This document shows, piece after piece, positions 1-11,906 of a DNA stretch of 64,000 nt. Source of the DNA: Channallabes apus (Eukaryota; Chordata; Actinopteri; Siluriformes; Clariidae); contig CM060126.1 in the NCBI GenBank assembly GCA_030522415.1, forward strand, positions 7,349,852 through 7,413,851, written 5' to 3'. How positions within the stretch are numbered: position 1 is the first letter of the stretch; every line of letters begins with the position of its first letter. The notes below the pieces were generated by a model. The model did no database searches, was not told the DNA's origin, and worked only from the letters and a program-made list of their open reading frames with translations. The translations under genes were made by a program, and so were the position numbers.

Positions 1-218
1 AAAGATATGCAGGTTAGGCTAATTGGCGTTCCTAAATTGCCCATAGTGTGAGATTGGGTGTGTGAGTGTGTGTATGTGTGTGTGCCCTGCGATGGATTGG
101 CACCCTGTCCAGGGTGTACCCCGCCTAGTGCCCGAAGTCTCCTGGGATAGACTCCAGGTCCCCCGCGACCCTGAACACAGGATTAAGCGGCATAGAAGAT
201 GAATGAAAATGAATGAAT
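1..218 (+). mobile_element. V-SINE copy, 3' two-thirds (cut by window edge)
   Basis: The copy begins inside the conserved V-SINE core and runs through a GT-rich spacer and the block reading CCTGCGATGGATTGGCACCC to the tail CTGAACACAGGATTAAGCGG, then a short GAATGA repeat. The tRNA-like head lies outside the window. It is nearly identical to the full copies at 40570 and 53536, so it is young. A TTA triplet run follows at about 216-235. Confidence 0.9.
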
Positions 219-1165
219 TATTATTATTATTATTAACTGAATTAAACTGATGTAAACAGTGCAAAACATCTTAAATGATCCATGTCGGAAACCAAACTTC
301 ACACACCATGATAAAAAAAAGAAAAGAAAAGAATGAAAGAAAAATACACAGAATCACAGAAATCGATACACAAAAGTGTCTTAAGAAATATCAATGTTCT
401 CAGTTCCGAGGTGTGAGCCTGCACCTTGCCATGGCTTGAAACCTCTTTATTTTCACCGCTGAAGGTATAGGCGATACAGCGGCGTTCCACACGGCTGCTT
501 GGCTTCAGCAAACTGACAGCCCTAAAAATGAGAGTTTACTGGTCCAGGTTGAATCTAGAGAAAGATCTTTCTAGTTCAATAGGTCGAGATTGTCTTAAAA
601 GAAGCCAGGGGAATAAGAGAGACAAAAATAGATCGGTATACAGGATGTAAACAAGAAAGCAAGTAGTGCGATGACATGGGACAATGCAGAGGTGGAGCAG
701 ACGTCCCGATTTGAATCGTCTGCACAGTCAACAATACTGACACACAACTATAAATCAATCAATGTCAGCTACCCGTATCGCCAGGATGCCATGTTCCAGC
801 TTTCCGAGCCCGATCCTGGCCTGAGTCTCGGAGACATGACACAGAATGTGTATTACTGTTAAAGGGAGAATCTGTGTGTGCAACAATGTGGAAACTGAGG
901 TTTATTAGAGTCCTGTCATCCGCACTAGTAGAAAGACTTCAGGGAGGTCAGTTCTCTCTTATTTTTCTCTTTGCCAGCATTGTTGACCATGGAGATAATC
1001 CATACTGGCGTAAATATGCAATCGGCAAATAAAGAGCAAGTTGTAGTTGTAGTTGGCAAGCAGTCAACTTGAAGGCGAAATAAATAAATCATAAATCACT
1101 TCAAATCGAATAAGCATTGATTGTGAATGTTAACGATAGGATTTATGTGGTACATAAGGATTTCA
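219..1165. other. unassigned low-repeat sequence
   Basis: I see no recognisable gene or transposon here. The short frames on both strands have no family resemblance and no splice-bounded structure. The stretch is moderately AT-rich and ends in TAAATAAATCATAAATC-like sequence before the next SINE. Confidence 0.4.
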
Positions 1166-1257
1166 TTCCATCATTCATTCATCCTCAGCAACTGCTTCAT
1201 CCAGGCGAGTGTCATGATACTGTAGGTACAGTAAGAGGGATTGTCTCAGGGCATCAT

Positions 1258-1308
<51 letters not shown>

Positions 1309-1470
1309 GATCAGCATGTTTTTCGAAAGTGAGACTAAAGCCTCCCAGAGCAAACCAACATGAATGTACAGAGAACATGCAACACAGAGAGTAAGGTTCA
1401 GAATCGAACTCAGGATCGAACTGGAGACCCCGGAGCCGGGAGGCAGAAATGCTGCCATGCCAGCTGGTAA
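1166..1470 (-). mobile_element. degenerate V-SINE with internal CA microsatellite
   Basis: Read on the minus strand, the order is a GCAGCATTTCTGCC-type head, doubled GTTCGATYC-like B-box motifs, the GCATGTTCTC core and an ATGAATGAATGA tail, which matches V-SINE order at low identity. The GT-rich spacer has grown into a CA/GT repeat. Two TACWGTA heptamers (1218-1224, 1227-1233) interrupt the tail region. Confidence 0.55.
1259..1305. repeat. (CA)n microsatellite
   Basis: About 23 uninterrupted CA units. It sits in the GT-rich spacer of a V-SINE, which probably seeded it. Confidence 0.98.
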
Positions 1471-1618
1471 AGATCACGTCCTTAGAAAATGATTACTGCA
1501 GTGCTTTCTGCATGACCCTGCCTGGCTCTCAGTCATCTGTGTAGGCCAAGCACTACTGTACATCTACAGACCACACACACTTACTGTAGCTCTGTAGAAC
1601 ACCATTAGCCAAAGCTTA

Positions 1619-1662
1619 TTAATTAATTAATTAATTAATCGCCTGTTTAAAAAAAAAAAATT

Positions 1663-1707
<45 letters not shown>
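1619..1707. repeat. TTAA, poly-A and AT simple repeats
   Basis: TTAA tetranucleotides (1619-1639) are followed by two A runs (about 1649-1677) and an AT run (1678-1707). No coding content. Confidence 0.95.
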
Positions 1708-1712
<5 letters not shown>

Positions 1713-1970
1713 TATATATTTGTCACCTAATAAAAGAAGACAATGTTATTTGGAGAGCGAAGATTTCATAACTACTGATCCAAGCACTTGAATTTGGTAT
1801 TTTATTGTCAGACTCTACCAACATTTATGATGGGGTTTTAGACTGATGATACTAGCATGCTGCTATGTGTTTAAAAAAAACTCAAGCTGCATACAGTAGA
1901 TGCGAACTAACAACATAAGTCACTGACGTTTAATATACTGTACAGTATATCTACATATATATATATTATT

Positions 1971-3133
1971 CATGGGTTGGACAGTGAAACTGAAACACTG
2001 GCCAATTTAATGTTGGAGGTTTCATGGCTAAACATGACGAGTCTGGTGGCCGATCTTCATTGATTGCACATTCCACCAGTAAGAGCAGAGTGTGAAGTTT
2101 TAATTAGCAGAGTAACAGCACAGTTTTGCTTAAAATATTGCAATGCACATAACATTAAGGGTGACATATCAGAGTTCAAAAGAGGACAAATTGTTGGTGG
2201 GTGTCTCCGCAAGTGTTTGTGATGTATCAAGAGCCACGGTATCCATGGTAATGTCAGCATACCACCAAGAAGGATGTAACTGTGGAGGCAAGGGGAAGCT
2301 GTCTAAAAAGGGATGTCCGGGTGCGAACCCAGATTGTATCCAAAAAACCTAAAACCACAGCTGCCCAACTCACTGCAGAATTAAATGTGCACCTCAAGTC
2401 TCCTGTTTCCATCAAAACTGTTGGTCGGGAGCTTCACAGGGTCAATACATCGGCGAAACCTTGTTCACTCGTGCCAATGCCAAACATCGGTTTCAATGTT
2501 TCAAATCTTGGGCTGTGGACAATCTGAAACATCTATTGTTCTCTGATGAGTCCACCTTCACTGTCTTTCCCATACCCGGGAGAGTTACGATGTGGAGACG
2601 CCTCAAAGAAGCATAACACCCAGAGTGAAGCATGGTGGTGGATCAGTGATGATTTGGGCTGCAATATCATGGCATTCCCTATAGGCCCAATACTTTTGCT
2701 AGATGGGCGCGTCACTGCCAGGTACTACCGAACCATTCTGGAGGACCATGTGCACCCAATGGTTCAATCATTGTATCCTGAAGGTGGTGCCGTGTATCAG
2801 GATGATGATGCACCAATACACTCAGCAAGACTGGAACTAAAGTTAAACATCTCCCATGGCCTCCACAGCCAGATCTAAATATTATTGAGCCACTTTGGGG
2901 TGTTTTGGAGGAGCAAGGCAGGAAACATTTTCCTCCACCAGCATTACGTAGTGACCTGGACACTATTCTGCAAGAAGAATGGCTCAAAATTCCTCTGGCC
3001 ACTGTGCAGGACTTGTATCTGTCATTCCCAAGACATATTTATGTTGTATTGGCTGCAAAAGCATGCCGCACACCATACTAATGAATTATTGTGGTCTTAA
3101 ACCAGACATTTCAGTTTCATTGTCCAACCCTTG
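1971..3133 (+). mobile_element. Tc1-like DNA transposon, near full length, dead
   Basis: Matching inverted ends are visible: GGGTTGGACAGTGAAACTGA at 1974 and, on the other strand, GGGTTGGACAATGAAACTGA ending at about 3130. Between them lies a plus-strand Tc1 transposase. It has the N-terminal helix-turn-helix region (VSRATVSMVMSAYHQEG, about 2227), the first catalytic Asp in FSDESTF (about 2540), the second in VYQDDDAPIH (about 2790) and the Glu in PDLNIIEPLW (about 2870), then EEWLKIPLATVQDLY to a stop near 3080. All three DDE residues survive, but the frame shifts several times (between about 2300 and 2550), so no full transposase can be made. AT-rich flanks fit TA-targeted insertion. Confidence 0.93.
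2143..3082 (+). pseudogene. Tc1 transposase pseudogene
   Basis: The reading frame is broken into at least three pieces, at about 2143-2352, 2282-2527 and 2546-3082. Normal family members have about 340 codons, and the sum of the pieces is close to that. The D-D-E signature is intact (see the element entry), so inactivation came from small indels and not from loss of the active site. Confidence 0.9.
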
Positions 3134-4156
3134 TATATATACTGTAGAGTCAGGTATAATATTTGTAAAAAGCCCGCCTTGTAGTTCTGCACGGTGCCAC
3201 TAGAGGCACTCTACCAAAATGAAAAAAAAAAAGAAATTCAGGCTGTTTTTCAACGCATTGCAGGAGATTCCCGACGAACGGGTTGCCGAGTGCGGTGACG
3301 ATCCTCCGGCGTGTGACACACTTGCCACCAGCTCATCCAGCGTTTGGAGAAGTGTGTCACCTCACAGGACGTAGAGACAGACTAAGCTCACGACAAATAT
3401 TTGTTTTAATTACATTATTTCATACGATATTTTTTTCTTAGTAATAATATCAATTTGATGCCCGGCCCTTATATAGTCGATTGAAATGAAATAAAATCAA
3501 GTAAGGGCTACTGATCCTGTACTGTACATGTTGAACAGGAGCATCCTCGCTGTCTACACTCGTGCAGCAGTAGCGTAAAGAAGCCACTGCACTGACAGGA
3601 ATCCATCGATGTGACGATCAGCCGACACGGATGTAAGCGCCGTCCTGTATCAGGCAGTGGCGGCTTATCTGACACGCCGACACAGAGGACGAGTGACACC
3701 TGCGTAGAGACAAGCCCTGCTCCCCAAGAACACTGAGATAACCAAGACATGTTTGGACCTGATTCAATCACCAATTCCCACTCAAATGTCACTTCGAAGG
3801 AGAAGTAGAACAAAAATCGCAACCCGAACAGGTTCCAACAAATGTCAGAGATCTGAAGGTGACAAAGCGGTAGAATAATCCTTTGTATTGTATAGGGGGG
3901 AGCACAGTGTCATAAACCGTACCCAGCTAAACAGTACCCAGCTAAACAGTACCCAGCTAAACAGCAGGTCAAAATAAACACGGTTTGAGGAACACTGTTA
4001 CTATAGATATCAAACATCAGCACTGTTAAAAGCTTTAATCCGAGTAGCGGTCATGGGGTGTTCATTCATTTACTATTACAGTACTTCTGCTTAAAAAAAA
4101 AAAAAAAAAAGCTCCCACATTTTCAGTGTGGTCTTTGATTTTTGGGCGCACTTTAT
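3134..4156. other. unassigned; one hairpin and one short tandem repeat
   Basis: A perfect 11-bp inverted repeat, GTGACACACTT (3313-3323) and its complement (3350-3360), could form a hairpin. At 3919-3963 the 15-bp unit GTACCCAGCTAAACA occurs three times in tandem. No gene is recognisable. Confidence 0.6.
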
Positions 4157-4560
4157 ACGAAGGGTGTTCAAGTCAAACCGGGACTTCTGCATGTGCAGAA
4201 TAACAGAAACGTACCTTAATTTCTCTCTCTGCTACACTAATACGTTTCACCGCTGCTTGCATACCTTGAAGGTAGAATGTTTTCTCAGTACACTGGTCTC
4301 CCAGGAACTCCTTTAACAACCCAAAACATGTGGAAATCGATTGGTATGAGGTCAAGATGTGGCAATAACTCCCAACCCAGTTCCTGTAATATGCAAGTGG
4401 TGTTGCTGAATGAGTGTGTGTACACTTCCCACAGACGGATGCGTGACTTCCGCAAGTTGGCGACAAGTTACCCGTCGATTTTCAAGGATCAGACATTTCA
4501 TTCCCTGAATCTACTGTACAGTACATGGTAACGGCTGCAGTGGCCTCCGAACCACCTCGA
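4157..4560 (-). mobile_element. mariner-like element fragment
   Basis: The sequence starts with a mariner-type terminus (GAAGGGTGTTCAAGTC). On the minus strand it carries transposase C-terminal residues resembling the mariner stretch DL-P-DFH-F-LKEFLGG; here I read DLIPIDFHMF and GLLKEFLGDQ, split across two frames. Only the C-terminal end of the family (normally about 345 residues) is present. It is dead. Confidence 0.65.
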
Positions 4561-5667
4561 AATCCTTTCACGGATATCCGGCATCCGTTTAAAACAAATG
4601 TCTCATGATAGGAGTCTCATAACCGTACAGTGCTTAAAGTCTTCTATACTGTAAATGTCAACAGGTTTCATGCCTTTCTGCGCCCCATATACAGTAGTTT
4701 GGAAAAAAAATATTCATCCATGTTGTGTTTCATGCTTTTTTATTTTCTTCTTCTTCTTTTTCATGCAGTACTAACAGGGTTTTTACACTGATGGTCCTCT
4801 TAGTTCCTGACCTTCTGAACTAGCATGAGTTTTTTTGGTAAAATCTTCAAAGGACCTTTCTCCTAAAGTTCCCCATATACTGAGGAATAAGGGCTCTTTC
4901 TAAATACTGTAACATAATACCATCCTATAACAGTGTCACAGGCCTTACTTCACCACCTCGGCTGTAATATTCTGTAGAAAACCGGAGCATTAAATGAATG
5001 TAAATTAGAAGCAATAAAGTTTAATACAAAAATAATAACGCTACCAAAGCTGAAGTGTGTCTTGTGTCACTCAACAGTTCTTTGTGCTGTCCGTATTTGG
5101 CTAAAGCCACAGCGACAGAGCCATATGGACTTAAGAAGACGTCTATACTGTATGTGTTATACAGATTTTTTTTCCCTCCCCATATGTTACAAGGAATCTG
5201 CCAGCAAGTTCGGAGTGTCATGAGATCCCCAGCAGCAAATCTAACTGAATATATTTCATACTTGAAGGTGCAAAAATGAACAAACTCCCAAATCATCAAA
5301 CCTCCTGAACTGCTGATGAAGATCAGTGTTTGCACTTTAAATTTTCTTCTGCGTTGCTGTTAATTTGACGTAAATGAAACCCCAGGGACAGATTCTTAAA
5401 TAAGTGAGTTGCCAGAGTAATGCAGGAAGTGACATTTACTAAATGGCCTCTCCTGGACGTAATCCAAAGGCCGATCTAAGGCGATCAATTGCTGCAGCAT
5501 ACGAAGTGATAAAGCCCAATTAGTGATATTACTCTTGTTTCGCAGTTAATGTCCAAATTGGTCCAAAATTTTTTTGTATTGAAATGTTCTTCTGTTCCAT
5601 TAAACTTACGTCAGGAGACAATCAGACTATCAGAAATCATTGTTGCCAATCCTGTATACTGTACATA
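4561..5667. other. unassigned low-repeat sequence
   Basis: No gene or transposon recognised. It contains several TACTGTA/TACAGTA heptamers (for example near 4512, 4646, 4692, 4907 and 5149). Confidence 0.4.
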
Positions 5668-5922
5668 GCGGGGGGCCTGGAGCCTATCCCAGGAGGCACA
5701 AGGCGGGGTACACCCTGGACGAGGTGCCAATCCATCACACACACACACACAATTTGGGAATGCCTAATCTGCATGTCTGTGGAGTGGGAGGAAAACAGTG
5801 TACCCAGAGGTACCTTGCATGGGGCGAGAACATGCATTCCGTGTACACAGAGGCGGGAATCAAACCCAGACCCTGGAGGTGCAAGGCGACAGTGCTAACC
5901 ACTAAGTCACCGTGCTGTCGGT
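5668..5922 (-). mobile_element. V-SINE copy
   Basis: On the minus strand the order is a tRNA-like head (GTGGTTAGCACTGTCGCC with GGTTTGATTCC), the GCATGTTCTC core, a short GT spacer and the CAGGGTGTACCCCGCC tail. It is older than the 40570 copy. The tail end is altered at a TACTGTA (5655-5661) where related copies read CCTGTATACAGGG. Confidence 0.88.
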
Positions 5923-5997
5923 TAGAAATCAATTAAAAACAAATTGCTGCAATAATTTTAAACCTCTTTAACACGTTTAATTTAAGTAGGGCTGTCG

Positions 5998-6029
5998 ATA
6001 TATATATTTTTATATATATATATATATAA
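5998..6029. repeat. (AT)n microsatellite
   Basis: Imperfect TA repeat next to a poly-T run. Confidence 0.9.
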
Positions 6030-6552
6030 TTTTTTTTTTCTTTAAACCCAAATTCATTATACAGTAAGAACAAGTTTGACCCTATTGGCTTCCAGTAATC
6101 ACAGCGCGGTTACCTGGCTGTGTGATAATGGGACGTTTAGCGCAGATAATAAACACCACCAGGTGTGCTGAACGGCAAGGTTCATTATTGAAAAAAAGCT
6201 TCTAGATGGAGGTTTGTATAAAACCAAAATTGTGTGCTCGAGGTACCTTTATGGGGAACTATTTTTGCATCAATACATCAGATGCTAGATGTAGGAGTGG
6301 TGACTCAGGCAGCTGAGGTTCTAGGTTGTTGACTGTCGCATCTGAGGATCCGGGTTCGAGCCCCGCCATCAGTGGGTTGTCAAACCTCATACTATCGAGC
6401 CACTTCATGCAGTGTCGGTCCAATTCGAGAGATTTGAATTTAACAATTGTTTAATGGTAATGTTCGAGATATTATAAAACTGCCTAATCTGTTTCCTCTA
6501 ACCAGTTAGTCATGCATTTATTTATTCCAACATTACATGTTTATAATACAAG

Positions 6553-7122
6553 CAGTGTTAGGGGACGTTACTTTTTAAAGTAACTAATTACATTACAAAG
6601 TTACTGTCATTAAAAAGTAATCAATTACATTATAGCGTTACTTTCTGATAAAGGTAACTAGTTCGAGTACTTTTCCATTGCAGAAAATGAAAACTCCATT
6701 GTGTTTCCTCATGCATGCTGTTTTAGTCAAGACCTTTAGAATTATTCTACCATCATCATTAGCGAAGTTTGGCCCATAATCTGTTAACCACTAATACCCC
6801 TATCTCACCTACGCGGTTTCACGCGGTGGCCGTAAGTACGGTTCATCGTGATTCACCGCGAGTTTTGGCGCCGTGATTAGGTTTCCATCTTTCCGCGCGT
6901 CGGTCCTCGTATAGTCAAACCGCATTGGTGAGTTAGGGGTAGAACAGCAGGGGGCGGGGCTTGTAGGACGACTTTTACACACACACCAATGGATTGGGAA
7001 AGACTGCTGTCTGGCTCACGGATTACATAAATTGACGGAATAACGGATTTCATTTTTGAAAATATAACTAAATAACTGAGTGCTTAAATGGTGGACCGAA
7101 CGCGTTAGATTACTCGTTACTG
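6553..7122. mobile_element. hAT-like non-autonomous element nested in a SINE
   Basis: The element starts CAGTGTTAGGGGACGTTACT and ends with CTCGTTACTG. It is flanked by a perfect 8-bp duplication AATACAAG (6545-6552 and 7123-7130), the hAT hallmark. The GTTACTTTTTAAAGTAACTA start is a common teleost transposon end. It has no transposase frame and contains a smaller MITE at 6797-6939. Confidence 0.85.
6797..6939. mobile_element. 143-bp MITE inside the hAT element
   Basis: The ends CCCCTATCTCACCTACGCGG and CCCCTAACTCACCAATGCGG (complement of the right end) match at about 17 of 20 positions. TA lies on both sides (6795-6796, 6940-6941). The interior is GC-rich and has no frame. This is the third level of nesting here. 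Confidence 0.7.
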
Positions 7123-7186
7123 AATACAAGTACATGTGAGTATTTTAAATTGCGATTAATCATGATTAATCACAGACTAAGCCTTT

Positions 7187-8052
7187 TTTGTTATTACTAT
7201 GCAATTATTGCCTTAAGATTACTTTATAAAACCATAGCTCTCTTGAGTTCCAAATCCAAGATTCATTCAGAGGCAAAGTAATAGTGGGAATTAAGTGATG
7301 AAGTTAAATGATGGTGATGGGAACAGCAGGCTACAGATTACCAGAGCACAAACTAGTTCTTTTCCACAGACAGCGAGGCAGCCCCATTTCTCAGGAAAGA
7401 TTACATATCAGCTTGTGTTTGTGCCTGTGCCCTCAGCCTTGGCCTCAATTAAAAGTGACAGAGGGGGGATCTGGAATGGAATGGTCCAAACATACATGAG
7501 TGGAATCGAGAAACAGAAAGGAGGATGGTGATGTAAGGAGGAAGACGACGGGGGGTTGAGGTCTGCAGCGCTGACAGTTAGTGATGTGTGGTTTACTTTC
7601 CTGAAGCGGCGGGGAGCTGAAATCGCTTTCTTACAAAATAATAAACGTGATCCGCGGGCCCCTGTGCCACCACCATGACTTCCCTCTGCCGCTTCCTTAT
7701 AGAAATGTCAAGACGTCCGAGCCGGGGGAGGTTATTTCACCAGCAGCAGAGTGCCGTCCTCACCTCCACACTTCATTACTGCCTCCGCACTTAACTGTCG
7801 CACCGCTGTGGACAAAACCACGAAGGTGCACACAACAGCCAACACTGCCTCCAGCCTTAAGAAAGACTTCACCAAGTATGTGACATATCCCGAAGTTAAA
7901 GCATGAAAAGTAGAGAAAATATCCGTCTGAGTCAACCACAAAAAGCCCACTGCGAAAATAATAACATTTTCTTAGGTTTTGTTACAGTTTTTATTACCAT
8001 TATTCCCTTACACCAAACTAAATGATAAAAAATTTAATTAAATAACGGAACT
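7187..8052. other. unassigned; possible conserved non-coding blocks
   Basis: Two islands, about 7290-7530 and 7640-7890, are free of repeats. They have balanced composition and homeodomain-like motifs (TCAATTAAAAGTGACAG at about 7446). The frames across them do not look like any protein I know. A regulatory role is inference only. Confidence 0.3.
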
Positions 8053-8298
8053 TAAAATGCCCCTATTATGCCCCTATATAGTTTATTACCATAAATAAAC
8101 TACCATTATACCATTATCTGTGACGCCGACAGTGCACGATAAATTAAGTTTTTGTCACTTAAAAAAAAGAGTCGGTTCACTTTCGCCTAAACGAGTCGTT
8201 AGCAATTCTAATATTTCTCTGTTACGGATCCACGTCACTACGTAACATATTTGCATAATGTCCGCCCACGTTCTACGTCATTAACATATGACACTTAC

Positions 8299-8413
8299 CA
8301 CTGAGAAACATCCGGCTCCAGTCGCACTTGTGAAACAGTTTCTTGTCGATGTGCCACTTCACCGTTTCATCGTCAGACTCCGGCTCGAATTGATACGGGA
8401 AAACCGACGCCAT
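8299..8413 (-). pseudogene. possible first coding exon of a transposon-borne gene
   Basis: On the minus strand an ATG at 8413 opens 38 codons reading MASVFPYQFEPESDDETVKW... and runs into a consensus splice donor, GTAAGT, at 8298-8293. The acidic YQFEPESDDE start resembles the N-termini of fish proteins carrying a P2X7-type intracellular cysteine-rich domain, but that identification is from memory and weak. A 5' promoter-like GC-rich region lies immediately upstream. No following exon is visible, so the gene is at best a fragment. Confidence 0.4.
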
Positions 8414-8745
8414 CTTTTCTATGTATTGACGGGTCTCCAGAGCCGTTGTTCAGTTATGGTAATGGGCGTTTTGTTTTCCGACACACACTGTAGCGGTAGA
8501 CCAATTATAGCGGGCCGCGCCATCTGACCAATCACAGCAGTGAGGGCTCACGGAAAGGAGGGGTTTAGACAGACTGAATCTTTGAACTGCTTCACACGAG
8601 TCGTTTACGAATAATTTAGAAATGGGATAAAATTTAATCTATTTTTGGAGAAACTAAAGTGTTTTTTGACCTTGCATACATGTAAACCTGTTTTAAGAGA
8701 CTCATAAAGCAATATTAGCAACCTTTAAAATGACATAATAGGGGC

Positions 8746-9093
8746 TTTCATTCATTCATTTTCTATACCGCTTAATCCTGTGTTCAGGGTCGCGGGGGAC
8801 CTGGAGCCTATCCCAGGAGGCTTCGGGCACGAGGCGGGGTACACCCTGGACAGGGTGCCAATCCATCGCAGGGCACACACACATACACACTCTCACACAC
8901 CCAATCACACACTACGGGCAATTTAGGAACGCCAATTAGCCTAACCTGCATATCTTTGGACTGTGGGAGGAAACCGGAGTACCCGGAGGAAACCCACCAA
9001 GCACGGGGAGAACATGCAAACTCCATGCACACAGAGACGGGAATCGAGCCTGGGGAATCGAACCCAGACCCTGGAGGTGCAAGGCGACAGTGC
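8746..9093 (-). mobile_element. V-SINE copy with doubled B box, inserted in a transposon end
   Basis: A nearly complete V-SINE: GAATGA tail at the left, GGGACCTGGAGCC, GT spacer, core, then two B-box-like motifs in tandem (about 9038-9067). The far 5' head is missing after CGACAGTGC. Identity to the 40570 copy is high. Confidence 0.92.
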
Positions 9094-9123
9094 ACTTATA
9101 GGGGGCACAATAGGGGCACTTTA

Positions 9124-9387
9124 AATGGAAATTTCTCCCAGATTCTAAATGCAGTGTTTTACGAAATATAGGAGGAAAGGAAGGAAAGCAATAAACCTAT
9201 CAATAAGTCCACTACACATTTAATTATAATTATAAAGTTGATGTATAATTATTATTTACATGTTCCATTTATTTTCCAATCATTTCTAACATTTCTATTA
9301 ATTCATTAAACATTTAATAATAAATAAATTCTTCATAAAATTTCATTCGCATTTTCTTATATAATACTTATAAAGTGTACTGTATAT
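9124..9387. other. AT-rich spacer
   Basis: Very AT-rich sequence with many ATTTAATAATAAAT-like words. Nothing identifiable. Confidence 0.5.
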
Positions 9388-9547
9388 TCATTCATTCATT
9401 CATCTTCTATACCGCTTTACCCTCTATTCAGGGTCGCGGGGGACCTGGAGCCTATCCCAGGAGACTTCGGGCACTAGGCGGGGTACACCCTGGACAGGGT
9501 GCCAATCCATCGCAGGGCACACACTCATACGCACATTCACACACTAC
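9388..9547 (-). mobile_element. V-SINE 3' half
   Basis: Tail and middle of a V-SINE only, from the GAATGA repeat to the GTGTGTGAATG spacer. It breaks off at TTGTACTGTATACTGTATAC, a cluster of three TACTGTA heptamers (9551-9575). Confidence 0.88.
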
Positions 9548-11654
9548 GGTTGTACTGTATACTGTATACTTACTGTAAATATCCATTGCATAGGTTGTGG
9601 TGGAAAAAAGCTGTCACTCTATCCTGCACAATCCTACAAGTATATGCTTATAAAAATAAATAACAGCAAAACGAAAAAATGCCTAAAATGCTATGATAAG
9701 TCATTTGAGGTGTGACGGGGATATACAGAAATACATAAAATTTTAAAATCACGCTTTATGCACGCACATCCATACAGTTAAACAGGATCATCTGCTCATT
9801 AATGCAATTATCCAATCAGTCACCCACAGCTCAATAAATAAAATAATTCAGATAAAGGTCAAAATTCAAGAGTATGAATAAGAAAAGCGTGGCGTAAAGC
9901 CTAGTGAAATGCTACAGCATTTAAGCGGACTAGCTGCAGTTTTCAAATGTTCTCAAGAACGCACATAGATTTCAATATCACTTCGGTGACAGTCGTAACA
10001 CCTCTCCTCAGCCCGGAATAGAGCGAAGGCAGTTTGAAAGGTTAGATAAAGATGAGGTGCCAGATGAGAGCAGTGTGGGTGTGATAAGAATCCCATCACG
10101 CAGGAAGATCAAACATGAACCTGAGAAAGTGCACACACCATCAGTTTGAAGTAAATAAAAGTAGGTGAACCGATAAGACGATTGATTTGGCAGATACACA
10201 CTGACCAAGATGCCCTTGACTGATGGGATGCGAATTTACAAGTATATTGGATTTTTCAAGCCATACATAATCATCATTTTCAGACACAATACATCCTGCA
10301 GTATAATAATTAAATACTAAGAGTGATTCGATTGATTTTCAGTGCACCTGCTGAGTAGCTAAAGCCCGAAATATACCTTACAGTAAATAAAGCTGCTCAG
10401 CTTACTATACCGTTTCTGTAGAAGCAGAAATGTCTACTGAGTTTAAAAGCTAAGCCATAATGTGACCACCAGCTGTGTTGTTAGAAAGCGGTCAGGGTGT
10501 AACGATTCAGATATCTCCATTAAATAAAGATGCAGAGTATTCACGCAGTGATTTCTTAAAAAAAAAAACTCAAGTATATCTTAAAATTTTGCAACACACT
10601 CATTTTCCCAGCACTGAAATATTACCTTAAAAGCAAATTTAAGTGCTTGTGTGACATTCAGAAAACATGCGTCAAAACATAAACTATGATTTGCAGGGAT
10701 AAGGGTGTTTTGTTGTTGTTGTTGTTGTTGTTGTTTTTAGCATTGCAGTGTGACAGCTGAATGCTGTACTGTATTTCAGCAGAGCATACTATATCTTTAG
10801 GGCACAGTTGAGAAAAAAAAGAATAGAAAAAAAGCAATAATAATCCAAAATTTTCAGTATATACAATTTTTACATTTCTATTTGTTACTGCATGTATTTG
10901 CAAGGGAAATAATACTGTAACACTCAATATTATTGAAATTATTCTTTAATATAACTTCAATCATGCCAATCATGTCATAATAATTATAGCTACAAGTTCA
11001 CTTTTAAGTTCATAAAAAATGTATTACAAACGCCCACAGCATAATCTGAATATGATTTGAATTCTAATGTAGGGAACCTCATTAGCTTATTCACAAGCTG
11101 AACCCGATATCCACTTCTATTGTGCTTCTAAAACATCTAAGGATTAAGATTTTCACTGACAATAACAATGTACGTTTATAGGCTTCCACTGTGCACACTT
11201 AAAGAAGCCACTGCTGTATCAGTGAGGTCAATGATATGGAACACATTTAAACAAGCATATGTGTGTGAAAATGTCCAATTTTTTTTATGTGTGAAAATGG
11301 CCTGTCCTTTATAGAAGGTCTCATCATTATCATACAATAGCACATTACTGAAGAACAGATATACTGGAGACAGGAGACAGACCTGAAGCAGTACGCTGAC
11401 CATGGTGCTGAAATCCAGCCTAGCTCAAAGAAAATCAACGACGTCCCAAGATCACAACAGGTTTTTATTTATTCATTATAATAAAAATGGTTTAATTTGA
11501 AGGGTAGAAAAGTGTCACCCTTGAAATGAAACAAACATAATTTTCATTATGTTTTTTTATGTTTTTTAAATTAGGAGATAAGATCATCAAAGGAAATTTC
11601 AATAATTTGAAAGAGTACTGGGATACAAAGTCTACAAGACTGAGGAAATTAAAT
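9548..11654. other. unassigned AT-rich sequence with a (TTG)n run
   Basis: No recognisable gene. A TTG triplet repeat lies at about 10707-10735. The stretch 9890-10210 has more balanced composition but no protein-like frame or splice pattern. Short frames here have no family resemblance. Confidence 0.4.
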
Positions 11655-11830
11655 ACAGTGGAAATTTAACTCTTTAAAATAAAAATTTTGGAAGAAACTA
11701 CCCTTGGCATATGAAGCATTTTCAGTATACGAGCGACCAAACCGAGTCAAAGCAAACGCTGGCTAAAGTCTGCATATATCCGGGAGTCGTTCAAAACTTG
11801 ACTGCATCAGTGGAAAGCCAAGCAAAGTAA

Positions 11831-11906
<76 letters not shown>

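Larger units (their letters stand above)
6296..7186 (+). repeat. tRNA-derived SINE-like repeat, split by a hAT insertion
   Basis: The left part (6296-6552) starts with a tRNA-like head (CAGGCAGCTGAGGTTCTAGG, then GGGTTCGAGCCC as B box) and continues through CTGCCTAATCTGTTTC. The right part (7131-7186, GAGTATTTTAAATTGCGATT) continues the same repeat after a 570-bp insertion. The copy at 55757-55990 shows the same order without the interruption, so it serves as an empty-site reference. Confidence 0.75.
8053..9123 (-). mobile_element. DNA transposon with GCCCCTATTATG ends, interrupted by a V-SINE
   Basis: Terminal repeats TAAAATGCCCCTATTATG (8053-8070) and, on the other strand, TAAAGTGCCCCTATTGTG (9106-9123) match at 16 of 18 bases. 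The interior has a GC-rich, promoter-like stretch with CCAAT-type motifs (about 8498-8535) and, downstream on the minus strand, a possible first coding exon (8299-8413). The right end is split by a V-SINE at 8746-9093; AATAGGGGC occurs on both sides of it. Superfamily uncertain; hAT is my best guess. Confidence 0.65.
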
